DNA from: Longispora fulva
Lineage (GTDB): Bacteria; Actinomycetota; Actinomycetes; Mycobacteriales; Micromonosporaceae
DNA: 64,000 bases
Direction of reading: 5' to 3'
Assembly: GCF_015751905.1 (NCBI RefSeq)
Contig: NZ_JADOUF010000001.1
Span: forward strand, 2,604,001-2,668,000
A program made the position numbers and the translations under genes. Below the pieces are notes generated by a model. That model did not search any database and had not been told where the DNA came from. It saw only the letters and a list, made by a program, of their open reading frames with translations. Each line of letters opens with the position of its first letter. Within the stretch, counting starts at the first letter, position 1. This document shows, one piece after another, positions 16,904 through 25,750 of the stretch.

Positions 16904-17462
16904 ATGGACGAGCGGATCGTGTCTGATGAGTTGTGGGCCCGCCTGATGTTGATCATTCCGGTCCGGGTGCGCCGGTACCGGTTCGCGGGCCTGCGCCGGA
17001 CGGATGATCGCGCCGCGTTGGAGGGCATCTTGTTCGTCCTGCGGACCGGGATCGGCTGGAACTGGCTGCCCACGGCCTTGTTCGGTGCGTCGGGGGCGAC
17101 GTGCTGGAGGCGGCTGACGGAGTGGCAGCAGGCGGGCGTGTGGCAGCAGTTGCATGAACAACTCCTCGCCGAACTCCGTGCCGCCGGGCTCCTGGACCTG
17201 GTCAACGCCCTCGTGGACTCCTCCCACCTCCGCGCCCTCAAAGGGGGGACCTCACCGGCCCGAGCCCGGTCGACCGGGCGAAGCTTGGCTCCAAGCAACA
17301 CCTGATCTGTGACGGCAACGGCACGCCTCTCGCGGTGATTCTCACCGGCGGCAACCGCAACGACGTCACCCAGCTCACTCCGTTACTGGATGCCATTCCG
17401 CCGATCCGTGGACTCGTCGGCCGGCCCTGGCGCCGCCCGCGCAAGATCTACGCCGACCACGG
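16904..17462 (+). mobile_element. Truncated IS5-family insertion sequence with frameshift-type transposase
   Basis: OrfA from ATG 16904 encodes an IS5 transposase N-terminus (MDERIVSDELWARLMLIIP.., GIGWNWLPTALFGASGATCWRRL). At AAAGGGGGGA (17239-17248) a -1 slip joins it to the frame reading DLTGPSPVDRAKLGSKQHLIC then ILTGGNRNDVTQLTPLLDAIPPI and KIYADHGC. That carries SHLRALKG and the central catalytic Asp. OrfA/OrfB fusion by -1 frameshifting is known for this family. The homology ends abruptly at about 17462, so the C-terminal Glu region and right end are missing, and the copy is inactive on its own. Confidence 0.8.
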
Positions 17463-17464
17463 CT

Positions 17465-17625
17465 GCCCCGACAGCCAGGGCGTCGGCGAGCGCCGTCACC
17501 GCCCACTCGTTCAACTGGCGCAGCCGGGCCTGAAGCGACCGACTGTCGGCGAGGCCGGCACCGGTCGCCTTCGCGATGACGGTGGCGAAGATGGTCGGGT
17601 GCGCCAGCGGCGGGGTCTACGCCCC
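17465..17625 (-). pseudogene. Gene fragment downstream of the NACHT gene
   Basis: On the minus strand one frame reads PPLAHPTIFATVIAKATGA then GLADSRSLQARLRQLNEWAV and TALADALAVGA, with coding-like composition. It is cut at one end by the IS5 boundary at about 17462 and has a stop (TAG) on the other side. It looks like part of a gene once downstream of the NACHT gene and truncated by the IS event. No family recognised. Confidence 0.4.
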
Positions 17626-17649
17626 ACGATCCAGCCACGCACGAGCTCG

Positions 17650-20600
17650 TTAGGCCCGGGCGAGGAACACCACCTCCATAGGGGCGTCGCCCCGGGAGCG
17701 CGCCTCCATTGCGCTCACCCCGGCGGCGATCAACTGGCAGTCGTGCCGCACCGTCGTCGCCAACTGCCCTCCGTCCAGTTCGGGGGCGAGGCCCACAGCC
17801 AACAGCCGAATCCGTCTCGCGAGCTCTGGGGTGAGCTCAGTCGATCGGTCGAAAACCGGCTTGGCGAGCGCGGCCAGGCGCAGCGCCGCGAATGTCCGCC
17901 AGCCGTCCATCGGGACACTTCTCGAATCGACGATTCGCGAGATGCGGATCGCCGCCGCGGCGACCATACTAAGGTCGACCAGGACAGCGGAGCTCCCACC
18001 GAATGCGCGGCGCACGATCTCTCCGACGAACGCGCGACCCGCAACCTCCCCTACCGGGTCGTCGTTCTGAGCGAGCGCGGCGTCGAGTGCGAGCGCGAAG
18101 GTCCTGCCCATCACCAACTCCCAGACGTCGAGGAGCGGGACCGCCTTGTCAGCACTCCTGGACAGCCAGCCTCGCTGTCGGTCAGCCTCATGGAACCGCC
18201 GGACGTCACGGACTAGCGCATGAGCGAGCGCTCGCGCCATACCACCAGGTTCACGGGTCCGCCCCGTCAACTGATCCGTCAGGCAGAGATCCTTCGTCAC
18301 TGGGTCAAGCGAACGCTCCGGGTCCAGCGGACGAAGGGGATTCTGTAGTACCTCGTTGCCCGGGATACGCTCTAATTCGCGCCTGACCAGCCGCCATTCA
18401 CGGGCTTGAGCCTCACCTAAATCGCCGAGGCCTTGGACAGCTGCTTGGCCGGCTAGTTCGGCCACCGCCGTCAACTGGCCCACTATGCCCGCGTTCCCGA
18501 CGTCCGCAGCCAGCGGACTCGCGACCTCGATTTCGACGAGCGCCGGGGTGACAAGAGAGTGCCGATCCGCATCGACGGCCAGATGCAGCCATGCGGGCTT
18601 GGCGGTGATCTCCGATCGGACCCACGCCACCAGCGGCGACCCGGCTACGAAGGTCTCCAGCCTCAGGGCACCACGGACTACCGCTGCTCCGAGCTCCGCA
18701 TCTGTCGGGAGGCGGACTGGCTGCGCGCCAGCTTCCGCGAGAACCCCGTTGAGCCACTCGATGAACTGCTCAAGTTCCTGCCGCCAGATGCCCATTGCCG
18801 GAAAATCATTGCTCGGTCTGAACTCAGGAAAGACATCTGGGCGAGGAGCACGCGTCTCGCGGACGAACAGCCAGTACAGGTCCTCGGTGACTGGGCTGGG
18901 AACGACATGGGAGCCGGTGGTGGTCGCGACAGCGGCACCGACGTGCCGGGTCGCGAGTACCCCCGCGATCAACCGTCGGGTCTCCTGCGACGCACCGCTA
19001 TCGAACGCCTCGGCCAGTACCTGCTCCAGCTGCCCCTCAAGCTCCTCGGCGAGTTCGCATTCAATGTGCACACACTCGAAGGCCAGTGCAAGGGCGTTCA
19101 CCGTGCGCACGTCGAGACAGGCGGCCACAATCTGGTCGGCGTCCGCGCCGGCGACGTACAGCAGCGTCGTCTCCCGCCACCATGGATCGCTCACTCCCTC
19201 GACGAGGATTCCGACCTGGCCGGTGTCCCGGATGTGTTTGGCCGCCAGATACTCGCCGAAAGTATGGTGCGCAAACGCAAACAGGTCCTTCTCCCGCTCG
19301 ACTAGCAGCCCGTTGGAGCTGACGTCGGTCAGGAAATCCTCGGCAGTTACCGCTTTTGACACCCTGCGCAGCGCCGGGCGGACGATCTCCAGCACGTCCT
19401 CCCTGCGCATGTCCCGCACTCGCGCCGTCATCATCGAAAAGGCGAGTCGACCGAGGAGCCGTTCCTTGCCCGCTCCAGGGACGATCGTCACGAGCTTCTT
19501 GGCCTCCTGCCTCCGCCACAGCATCACCTGGCAGATCTCCCCGTAAAGATCCGCTCGACTACCTGGCAGGGCGCCCCGATAGCGGTGCACATTCGCGATC
19601 ATGGTGAGCAGAAGTGGGTTGACGGTCAGCCCGTACAACACCGGTGCGGCCGCCAGACGTGCGAGCAGGTCCTCGGCGGCCTCCGCCGCCCGTAGCCGGA
19701 CGTCCGGGTCCGGGGAGTTCGTCGCGTGGCGCATGGTGGCGAGATACCAGGCGTGCAGGAATTGCCGGACCTGGGTGTCGGTGAACGGTCGCGCCTGGAG
19801 CACGACCGCCTGCTCGACGGTCGCGGACTGATAGCCGTGCGGGCGGGAGGTGATCACGAAGTCGTTGCCGGGGTACAACCGGATCTGGTGTTCGATCCAG
19901 GCCGCGACGGCGCGTCGGTCCTCGGCTCGGGCCACCTCGTCTAGGCCGTCGAGGAGCACCAGACATCGTCCCTGGTGAAGTTGCTCCTCCCACCAGCCGT
20001 CCGGCTCGACGACCCGCAGGCCGTGGACAGTGGCCCGAAGAATCTGCGGTAGGTCGTACTGCCGATCTGCCCGGCCCACGATGCCCAGCACGTGGTCACG
20101 CAGCAGGAGCAATATTGGCAGCCCGCGCCGTCGGCCGCGGCCCGCCCGCGCCGCTCGCCGCGCCACCTGCCGGAGCAGGGTGGTCTTGCCACTGCCGGGA
20201 GCTCCGATGACGGCGAGCACCGCGGGCCGGATCTGGTCGATCAGGTCGTGAATGGAGTGTCGCTTCGCGCTGTCCTCGCGAATGTCCGCCAGTACTCCGC
20301 TGACCGTGCGATGCAGCGGTTGAGTGGTCAGTCCCACGTCGACGAAGACCTCGTCGAGCTCTGGCAAGAACGGCCCCCCGGTGGCCAACCCCTTCGTGTC
20401 GATCAGCTTGAGACTGGCAGCGACCCGTTCTCGGTACCGCTGGCCGTAGCGGGTGATGGCTTGGCCCAGGCGCCGGTCGACCGCTTCACCGCCCTGCCGG
20501 AGCCTGCGGTCCAGCACAGGCATGATCGCCTTGACCAGCAGCACACCAATCAGCAGCACCACCTCGTAGCCGGCGGCCAGCAGCAGCGCCGGCACCGGGT

Positions 20601-20733
20601 GCGCCGTGATCAGGTCGCGCCAGACCGCCCCGAGTGCGGCCGGCACGCCCACCGTCACGAGGGTCGCGAGAAGGACCCTGCCCGGATGCCGCACGCCGCC
20701 CTCCCCCCAGCCGACGCACACCGTGCGAGCCAC
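17650..20733 (-). CDS. Membrane-anchored NACHT-domain NTPase
   Basis: 1027 residues. Two hydrophobic helices (about 17-37 and 48-72) anchor the N-terminus. A basic linker leads to a NACHT domain with Walker A IGAPGSGKTTLL (about 172-183) and Walker B CLVLLDGLDEVAR (about 256-265); sensor FVITSRPHGYQ follows. The helical region to about 560 contains FAFAHHTFGEYLAAKHI, a typical NACHT end motif. The C-terminal 450 residues include EFRPSNDFPAMGI then FIEWLNGVLAEAG and PVRLPTDAELGAAV, which looks like a degenerate formylglycine-enzyme/sulfatase-modifying-factor segment. NACHT proteins with N-terminal membrane effectors include antiphage proteins (bNACHT). That role is inferred from architecture only. 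Its 3' side is damaged by an IS5 remnant, but this frame is intact. Confidence 0.88.
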   Translation of the reverse strand: MARTVCVGWGEGGVRHPGRVLLATLVTVGVPAALGAVWRDLITAHPVPALLLAAGYEVVLLIGVLLVKAIMPVLDRRLRQGGEAVDRRLGQAITRYGQRYRERVAASLKLIDTKGLATGGPFLPELDEVFVDVGLTTQPLHRTVSGVLADIREDSAKRHSIHDLIDQIRPAVLAVIGAPGSGKTTLLRQVARRAARAGRGRRRGLPILLLLRDHVLGIVGRADRQYDLPQILRATVHGLRVVEPDGWWEEQLHQGRCLVLLDGLDEVARAEDRRAVAAWIEHQIRLYPGNDFVITSRPHGYQSATVEQAVVLQARPFTDTQVRQFLHAWYLATMRHATNSPDPDVRLRAAEAAEDLLARLAAAPVLYGLTVNPLLLTMIANVHRYRGALPGSRADLYGEICQVMLWRRQEAKKLVTIVPGAGKERLLGRLAFSMMTARVRDMRREDVLEIVRPALRRVSKAVTAEDFLTDVSSNGLLVEREKDLFAFAHHTFGEYLAAKHIRDTGQVGILVEGVSDPWWRETTLLYVAGADADQIVAACLDVRTVNALALAFECVHIECELAEELEGQLEQVLAEAFDSGASQETRRLIAGVLATRHVGAAVATTTGSHVVPSPVTEDLYWLFVRETRAPRPDVFPEFRPSNDFPAMGIWRQELEQFIEWLNGVLAEAGAQPVRLPTDAELGAAVVRGALRLETFVAGSPLVAWVRSEITAKPAWLHLAVDADRHSLVTPALVEIEVASPLAADVGNAGIVGQLTAVAELAGQAAVQGLGDLGEAQAREWRLVRRELERIPGNEVLQNPLRPLDPERSLDPVTKDLCLTDQLTGRTREPGGMARALAHALVRDVRRFHEADRQRGWLSRSADKAVPLLDVWELVMGRTFALALDAALAQNDDPVGEVAGRAFVGEIVRRAFGGSSAVLVDLSMVAAAAIRISRIVDSRSVPMDGWRTFAALRLAALAKPVFDRSTELTPELARRIRLLAVGLAPELDGGQLATTVRHDCQLIAAGVSAMEARSRGDAPMEVVFLARA

Positions 20734-21141
20734 GTCAGTTCATGTTTAGTCTGTGGCGAGTGGCTCGACAAGACCGATGTGCCGGCCGGCCAGAGTCGGA
20801 TTCCGGCACCTCAGCTATCGACCATCGTGTAGGCGGACCCGCCGACGCGCCGTTCGAGATCGCTGAACGCGAGTTTCGGCTCCTGTTGTTCGACGTGTGG
20901 GGTTTCGACCGTCCCGTCCCTTGGCAGCAGGACAAGCCGAAATGGTGGAGCGCAGACGTGAGTCCCAGCTGACACGAGACGGCGGTTCGGCACGGTTGTC
21001 GACGACCGCCCCGAGCCGGCTCGCCCTGGCTGCGTGACGCCGCGCCACCCAACAGGTACGAAGCGCTGGATCAATGTCAGTCGTGGCTGCGTTCAATGCG
21101 CCTGGCGATCGGTGTCGTACGTGCCGTCTAGGGTCGGCCGC
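20734..21141. other. Divergent spacer between NACHT and Nudix genes
   Basis: 408 bases that must hold the promoters of both genes. The sequence TAGGGT ends 7 bases before the Nudix ATG and is a plausible leaderless -10 box. No gene is supported. Confidence 0.4.
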
Positions 21142-21555
21142 ATGGAGATCATCCACGAGGTCGCGATCGTCGTTCTCACTGACCGGGTCGGACGGGTGTT
21201 GATGCAACATCGCAGTCACGACGCGCACGTGGAACCAGGCAGGTGGACACCTCCGGGTGGACACCTGGAACCTGGGGAGGACGCCGTGACCGCCGCCTAC
21301 CGCGAACTGCTGGAGGAGACAGGATTGACCGCTGTCCTTGCGCCTGACCAGGTGTGGGAGCAGGTCGATGCTGACGGGGCCGGGGTCCGCTTCCATGTGT
21401 TCACCGGCCGCACCGACGCCTGCCAGGAAGATATCGTCCTGGGCGAGGGTCTGGCGATGCGGTTCCTCACCCCCGACGAGATCGCCACGAAGGAACTGGT
21501 CAGCAACGCCCACATGTTCTTGAGCCTGCTACGACCACACCACCACGTGACATAG
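21142..21555 (+). CDS. Nudix hydrolase, paralogue of 5437-5829
   Basis: 137 residues starting MEIIHEVAIVVLTDRVGRVL. The Nudix box is perfect (GGHLEPGEDAVTAAYRELLE-ETGL). It is about three-quarters identical to the protein at 5437-5829 over the first 65 residues and similar to the end (QEDIVLGEGLAMRFLTPDEIATKELVSNA), but has an extra C-terminal LLRPHHHVT tail. Similarity also reaches the upstream DNA. The two copies lie on opposite strands 15 kb apart. It should hydrolyse a nucleoside-diphosphate derivative; the substrate is unknown. Confidence 0.9.
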   Translation: MEIIHEVAIVVLTDRVGRVLMQHRSHDAHVEPGRWTPPGGHLEPGEDAVTAAYRELLEETGLTAVLAPDQVWEQVDADGAGVRFHVFTGRTDACQEDIVLGEGLAMRFLTPDEIATKELVSNAHMFLSLLRPHHHVT

Positions 21556-21726
21556 CGAAGGACGGCGCTGTCTGGGTGCGCCGGTCCTCGGCCCCGCAGC
21601 CAACCGAACCATGAACGACCAGCACCCCGGCCGGTCTACCAGCAGCGGGCTCGGCGAGCAGCCCGGCCCACGGATCGCCTACACGGCGCTCCAGAATGTC
21701 CACCCAACTACCGCTCCCCTCGATGA

Positions 21727-22482
21727 TCATCCGCGCAAGCGCCCGAGGCCTGCGAGCAGTTCCAGCCGCTCCTCGGGATTCAGATCGGCAAAGGGTTGTC
21801 CAGCACGGACATTCGTATCGTCCTCGATGAGGTCACGCTCTGGACCCGGCGCCATCGCTGTGATCTGTGCCGCGGTCAGCCCCACCGCAGCCCAGGCCGC
21901 AGCGTGAGCGTCGGCGCGGTGACACCGGAACGCGCCAAGCAGGTTGAACAGGATCAAGCCGGCAGACCCGCCCGTCGGCTGGTAGGGCGGAGCGAGCGCG
22001 CCGAACACGCCGCCCGGAGCAGACTCAGCGACGCCGATCAACCGGTCGAACAAGGTGACCAGCCTCGGCAGTGCCGGGTCCTCGCCCCACAGCGTCGCCA
22101 CCGCCGACGCGTAGCAGGCCGTGAGCTCCTCCAGCATCTGCCGACACCGGCCGGTCGCGACCAGATCGCCACCATCGATGGTGATCAGCCCCGCTCGGAC
22201 CTGCTGGTCGACTTCACGGTGAAGCATCGCGTCGCAATCGGGAAAGTAGCGCAGCAGCGCGGCGACGGCGGTGACCGGCACCGGCCGGATCGGCAGCGCC
22301 AACCGCAGGGTGAGATAGAAGCCGAGGTCGGGCAGGCCGAAATGGTTCCGCAGCGCGACCGCAGGTCCGGAGCCGGTGCCTATTGCGCCCGCTTCCCGAT
22401 GGACAGCGGTATGCAGACGATTCATGATCGGATCGACGAGCGCACCGCATCGGGCGGGTGACAGATCGAGGATGTGGGACAC
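21727..22482 (-). CDS. Unknown helical protein, possible winged-helix fold
   Basis: 251 residues from GTG 22482. The middle (PVTAVAALLRYFPDCDAMLHREVDQQVRAGLI then TIDGGDLVATGRCRQML) resembles a MarR-like winged helix in which a recognition helix is followed by an acidic wing. The rest is Ala/Leu-rich helix, ending LNPEERLELLAGLGRLRG. Proteins of this style in actinomycetes are often standalone. No enzyme motif, signal or membrane segment is visible. It is adjacent to a DUF664 gene on the same strand 67 bases upstream; they may be co-transcribed. Confidence 0.72.
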   Translation of the reverse strand: MSHILDLSPARCGALVDPIMNRLHTAVHREAGAIGTGSGPAVALRNHFGLPDLGFYLTLRLALPIRPVPVTAVAALLRYFPDCDAMLHREVDQQVRAGLITIDGGDLVATGRCRQMLEELTACYASAVATLWGEDPALPRLVTLFDRLIGVAESAPGGVFGALAPPYQPTGGSAGLILFNLLGAFRCHRADAHAAAWAAVGLTAAQITAMAPGPERDLIEDDTNVRAGQPFADLNPEERLELLAGLGRLRG

Positions 22483-22548
22483 GGGCCGATCGTAGTCCAG
22501 ATGATCAATGTCATGTGACCTGCGAAAGTGGACCTGGCCAGCGACAGG

Positions 22549-23055
22549 TTACTCGCCGGTTGTGCCGTCGATGCGCTCGCGGAGGAGGTCGGCGTGGCCG
22601 TTGTGGCGGGCGTACTCCTCGATCATGTGCAGGAAGACGTAGCGCAGGTTGTAATCGTCGTCGGGCATGATGTCGCCGAGGTCGCATTGCGCGACGGCCT
22701 CGCGGGATCGCTCAACGCTCGCGAGGTAGCTGGCCAGGTCGTCTTCGGCATGGTTGGTGTCCACGTCATCGCTGCCGTCGGGGTGGTCAGGGTTGTAGTC
22801 CCAGAAGAACTGGTGGATCGGCTTGTCGTCGTAGAAGTGAAACCACGACTCCACGACGGACATGTGCCGGATGAGACCCAGCAGCGACAGCGTCGACGGC
22901 TCGACCGAGCGCATCGCGAGCTGCTCAGGTGTGAGACCCGCGCATTTCATCAGCAGCGTCGCGCGCTGGAAATCCAGCCGAGCCTCGAGCGCGGCCCGCT
23001 CACCGGCTGGCGCGTGCGGCGGTTCGGACCGTTGGGGCAGGGGCCATGTCGACAT
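22549..23055 (-). CDS. DinB/DUF664 mycothiol-dependent-type protein
   Basis: About 168 residues from ATG 23055 (GTG 23064 possible). A four-helix DinB fold is indicated by LTPEQLAMRSVEPSTLSLLGLIRHM, ESWFHFYDD and the C-terminal YVFLHMIEEYARHNGHADLLRERID. Three His residues at the usual positions (RHMSVVES, HMIEEYARH, GHAD) would bind a metal. The family includes mycothiol S-transferases that detoxify electrophiles in actinobacteria. A second member is at 35959-36495, about 35% alike by eye. Confidence 0.9.
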   Translation of the reverse strand: MSTWPLPQRSEPPHAPAGERAALEARLDFQRATLLMKCAGLTPEQLAMRSVEPSTLSLLGLIRHMSVVESWFHFYDDKPIHQFFWDYNPDHPDGSDDVDTNHAEDDLASYLASVERSREAVAQCDLGDIMPDDDYNLRYVFLHMIEEYARHNGHADLLRERIDGTTGE

Positions 23056-23128
23056 TGCGGCCACCCTACTGACCAGGTCAGTCGCGCGCCATCCGATTAA
23101 GCACGCTCCAGACTTCCGTTGATCTTGT

Positions 23129-23370
23129 TACTCGGTGATCAGCATTCTCCGGCGGAGTAGGTCGAAGTTGGCGCGGCCGAACATGGCTCTTGATGGCCTT
23201 CAGTTTGCCGACCGTGCCCTCGACCGCGCCGGAACTCCAGCGCAGGGTGAGTCCGTTGGTGACGGCGGTCAGGGCTCGTCGCACGCCGGTGACGAAGACG
23301 CGCAGGTCCGGCAGGTCTACGGCCCCGGCGGCGTCCAGCCAGGCCGGAAGCCACACATCTCCGCTGCCCG
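23129..23370 (-). pseudogene. ISL3-family transposase C-terminal remnant
   Basis: The minus strand reads VDLPDLRVFVTGVRRALTAV, NGLTLRWSSGAVEGTVGKLKAIK, then one extra C shifts the frame. In the corrected frame it continues MFGRANFDLLRRRMLITE-stop. WSSGAVEGTVGKLKAIKxxMFGRANFDLLR is the end of the ISL3 DDE transposase, with the final Glu (VEG). The N-terminal two thirds are absent. Confidence 0.8.
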
Positions 23371-23470
23371 CCGATGGGACCGAGTGCGCCACGCCGTCCG
23401 GACTGCGCGGGCCGGCCTGTGGACCGAATCATCGGCGCACAGACCGGCCCGGCCGGTGGCGATTCTCGCG

Positions 23471-25750
23471 CTACTCGGTGTGCAGTACCGCGGCGATCGT
23501 GGCGCGCGCCGCGGACCGAGCTGGGATCAGGGCGCCGAGGACGGCGATGACCAGGCCGGCGAGGGCGAGGGCGGCCAGTTGCGGGGCGTGCCAGACGTCT
23601 TTCATGGACTCGGGGAACACGACCACGCCGACGTTGTCCACGATGAGGCGGTGGGCGATGATGCCGAGCGGGATGCCCAGGAGTCCACCGATGACGCCGA
23701 GTCCGGCGACCGAGGCGACCGTCATCACGATGACCTGGCGGGGGGTCATGCCGATCGACTTGAGCATGCCCAGGTCGCGGCGGCGTTCGCGGATGTTGAG
23801 GAGCACGGTGTTGAACACGCCGAGCGCGGTGACGATGGTCAGCAGCACGGTGAACACCGTGGAGAAGCCGACCACGGTGGTGGTGCCGGTGTTGCCGCCG
23901 AGAGTCGCCGCCCGCACGGAGGGGTCTGCCGCCTTGACGGCGTTGATGTAGGCCTGCGAGTCGGTGCCGGGCGCGAGCTGCACCGTGAAATCCGTTGGGT
24001 GGATGTCCGGCGCGAGTACCGCCTGGGTCTGCCAGGTGGTGGTCATCGCTTTGGCGTTGCCCTCGATCAGCTCGCCGACGATGGTGACGGTGGCGCGGGT
24101 CCCGTCGCGTTCGAGCGTGATCTTGTCGCCGATCTTCAGGCCGCGTTGGGTGAGGAACGCCGGCCCGGCGAGGACCTCGCCCGGCGCGGCTGGTTGGCGG
24201 CCCCGGACTAGCCGCTGGGCGGCGGCCGGGTCGTCGGTGCGGACGAAGTCGGTGTAGACGGTCTGGGACTGTCCGACGATGCCGACCTGGCAGAAGCCCC
24301 GGACGGTGAGGTGCTGCACGCCGGGCAGCGACCGGAGCAGGTCTTCGAGCTGGGTGTCGGTGAGGCGCTGCGGGCCTTCGGCGTAGACCTGCACGCGGGG
24401 GCCGTCGCCGTGGCCGGACTCGCCGAAGGCGACCATGGTCGCGGTGAGTCCGGTGGTGAGGGTGACGGTCATGACGCCGAGGACGATCGCGGCCATGGTC
24501 AGCCCGGCCCGGCCGGGGCGGGTGAACGGCAGGCCCAGGCCCAGGCTGACCGGTCGGGGAAGTCGGGTGCCGCTGAGCCAGCGCTGGACCCGCAGGCCGC
24601 GGCCGGTCCGTGGTGCGCTGCCCGCGGAGATCGCTTGTGCGGCGGGTAGCCGGTGGGCCTTGGAGGCGGGGACCAGGGCGGTGAGCAGCACGAGCAGTGG
24701 CATGCCGATCAGGCAGGCGATCGGGATCCACGGGCCGGTGGCCGGCGTGATCGTCCCGGTCTCGATGCCGGCGAAGGCCATTGTCAGCACCGGGTCGGCA
24801 AGCAGCGTTCCGGCGACGGTGCCGATGATGCTGCCGGCGACGGCGGGGATGGACAGCATCGTCAGGTAGACGGCGACGACCTGGTTGGGGGTGAAGCCGA
24901 GGGCTTTGAGAACTCCGATGTGCCGGTGGCCGGAGACGACCGCGCCGCTGACCACGTTCGCGACGATCAGCACGGACACTGCCAGGCCCAGCACGCCGAA
25001 GACGGTCATGAACGGCAGGTAGGCATCCGCCTGGGCGGAGAAGGCACGGCGGAGGGTGAGGTGGGACTGGCCGTTGGTGAGCGCGCCGGACGGCAGTTCG
25101 GCCGTGGCCCTGGTCAGGCTCGCCTCGACCTGCGCGTCGGTCGCCGCGGCTGTGAAGCGGTACAGCATCTGGGTGCTGGTCGGGTGCAGCGCCTTGACCT
25201 GCTCGGGGGTGACCCAGGCGCCCGCGGATTTGCTGATGCTCGTCGCGAAGCCGACCACCGTCAACGGCGCGGCCCCTTCGGGGGTCAGTATGGTGCCGAG
25301 CGGGCCGGTGCCCCGCTCCCCGTGCGGTGAGTTGATAACGACCTCGCCGGGGCCGGCCGGCCACCGGCCCGACAGCATCTCGACCCGGTCGACGGGCCCG
25401 GCGGGGTCGGCCCTACCGATGACCACCAGTGAGCCCGGTGCCCGGCCCAGCCAGGTCTCTTTCATGTCCAGCGTAGCCTGCGCGAACGGCCCGGCCACCG
25501 CCTCGACACCGGGCCTCCCGGCCGTGCGGGCGAGCAGGTCATCGGTGACCTGAGCGCGGTCGAAGGTGGCGACGGCGTGCGCGCCGTGCTGGGCGTCGAA
25601 GGCCTCATCGAACGGGCCGGACGCCGCGGCCAGGAGCGCGGACGCGAGGAGCACCATCGTGGTGGAGCACAGCACGACCAGGCCGATCACGAACGTCTGC
25701 ACCCTGCGCCGTTTGACCGCGGCCCGCGACGCCCGCCACACGGCCCTCAT
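23471..25750 (-). CDS. FtsX/MacB-type ABC transporter permease
   Basis: 759 residues. It has a short cytoplasmic start, TM1 (about 18-42), a large extracytoplasmic domain, three helices near 250-370 (FGVLGLAVSVLIVANVVSGA..), a second segment near 410-440, another extracellular domain, and three C-terminal helices near 625-750. This is the duplicated FtsX layout of large actinomycete exporters with two FtsX domains. ALGVFNTVLLNIRERRRDLGMLKSIGMTPRQV is the typical cytoplasmic loop. It overlaps the ATPase gene by ATGA and works with it to export or sense peptides, lipids or antibiotics. The substrate is unknown. Confidence 0.93.
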   Translation of the reverse strand: MRAVWRASRAAVKRRRVQTFVIGLVVLCSTTMVLLASALLAAASGPFDEAFDAQHGAHAVATFDRAQVTDDLLARTAGRPGVEAVAGPFAQATLDMKETWLGRAPGSLVVIGRADPAGPVDRVEMLSGRWPAGPGEVVINSPHGERGTGPLGTILTPEGAAPLTVVGFATSISKSAGAWVTPEQVKALHPTSTQMLYRFTAAATDAQVEASLTRATAELPSGALTNGQSHLTLRRAFSAQADAYLPFMTVFGVLGLAVSVLIVANVVSGAVVSGHRHIGVLKALGFTPNQVVAVYLTMLSIPAVAGSIIGTVAGTLLADPVLTMAFAGIETGTITPATGPWIPIACLIGMPLLVLLTALVPASKAHRLPAAQAISAGSAPRTGRGLRVQRWLSGTRLPRPVSLGLGLPFTRPGRAGLTMAAIVLGVMTVTLTTGLTATMVAFGESGHGDGPRVQVYAEGPQRLTDTQLEDLLRSLPGVQHLTVRGFCQVGIVGQSQTVYTDFVRTDDPAAAQRLVRGRQPAAPGEVLAGPAFLTQRGLKIGDKITLERDGTRATVTIVGELIEGNAKAMTTTWQTQAVLAPDIHPTDFTVQLAPGTDSQAYINAVKAADPSVRAATLGGNTGTTTVVGFSTVFTVLLTIVTALGVFNTVLLNIRERRRDLGMLKSIGMTPRQVIVMTVASVAGLGVIGGLLGIPLGIIAHRLIVDNVGVVVFPESMKDVWHAPQLAALALAGLVIAVLGALIPARSAARATIAAVLHTE

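Noticed and set aside
17335-18216. 293-aa plus-strand frame
   Set aside because: Its first 43 codons are the IS5 OrfB frame; the rest is antisense to the NACHT gene and has no coding character.
21500-21730. 76-aa minus-strand ORF overlapping the end of 21727-22482 by ATGA
   Set aside because: The coupling is suggestive, but the sequence soon becomes low-complexity and no ribosome site or family supports it.
23139-25364. 741-aa minus-strand frame overlapping the ABC permease
   Set aside because: Arg/Pro/His-rich composition typical of an out-of-frame shadow; the permease frame has clear membrane segments and domains.
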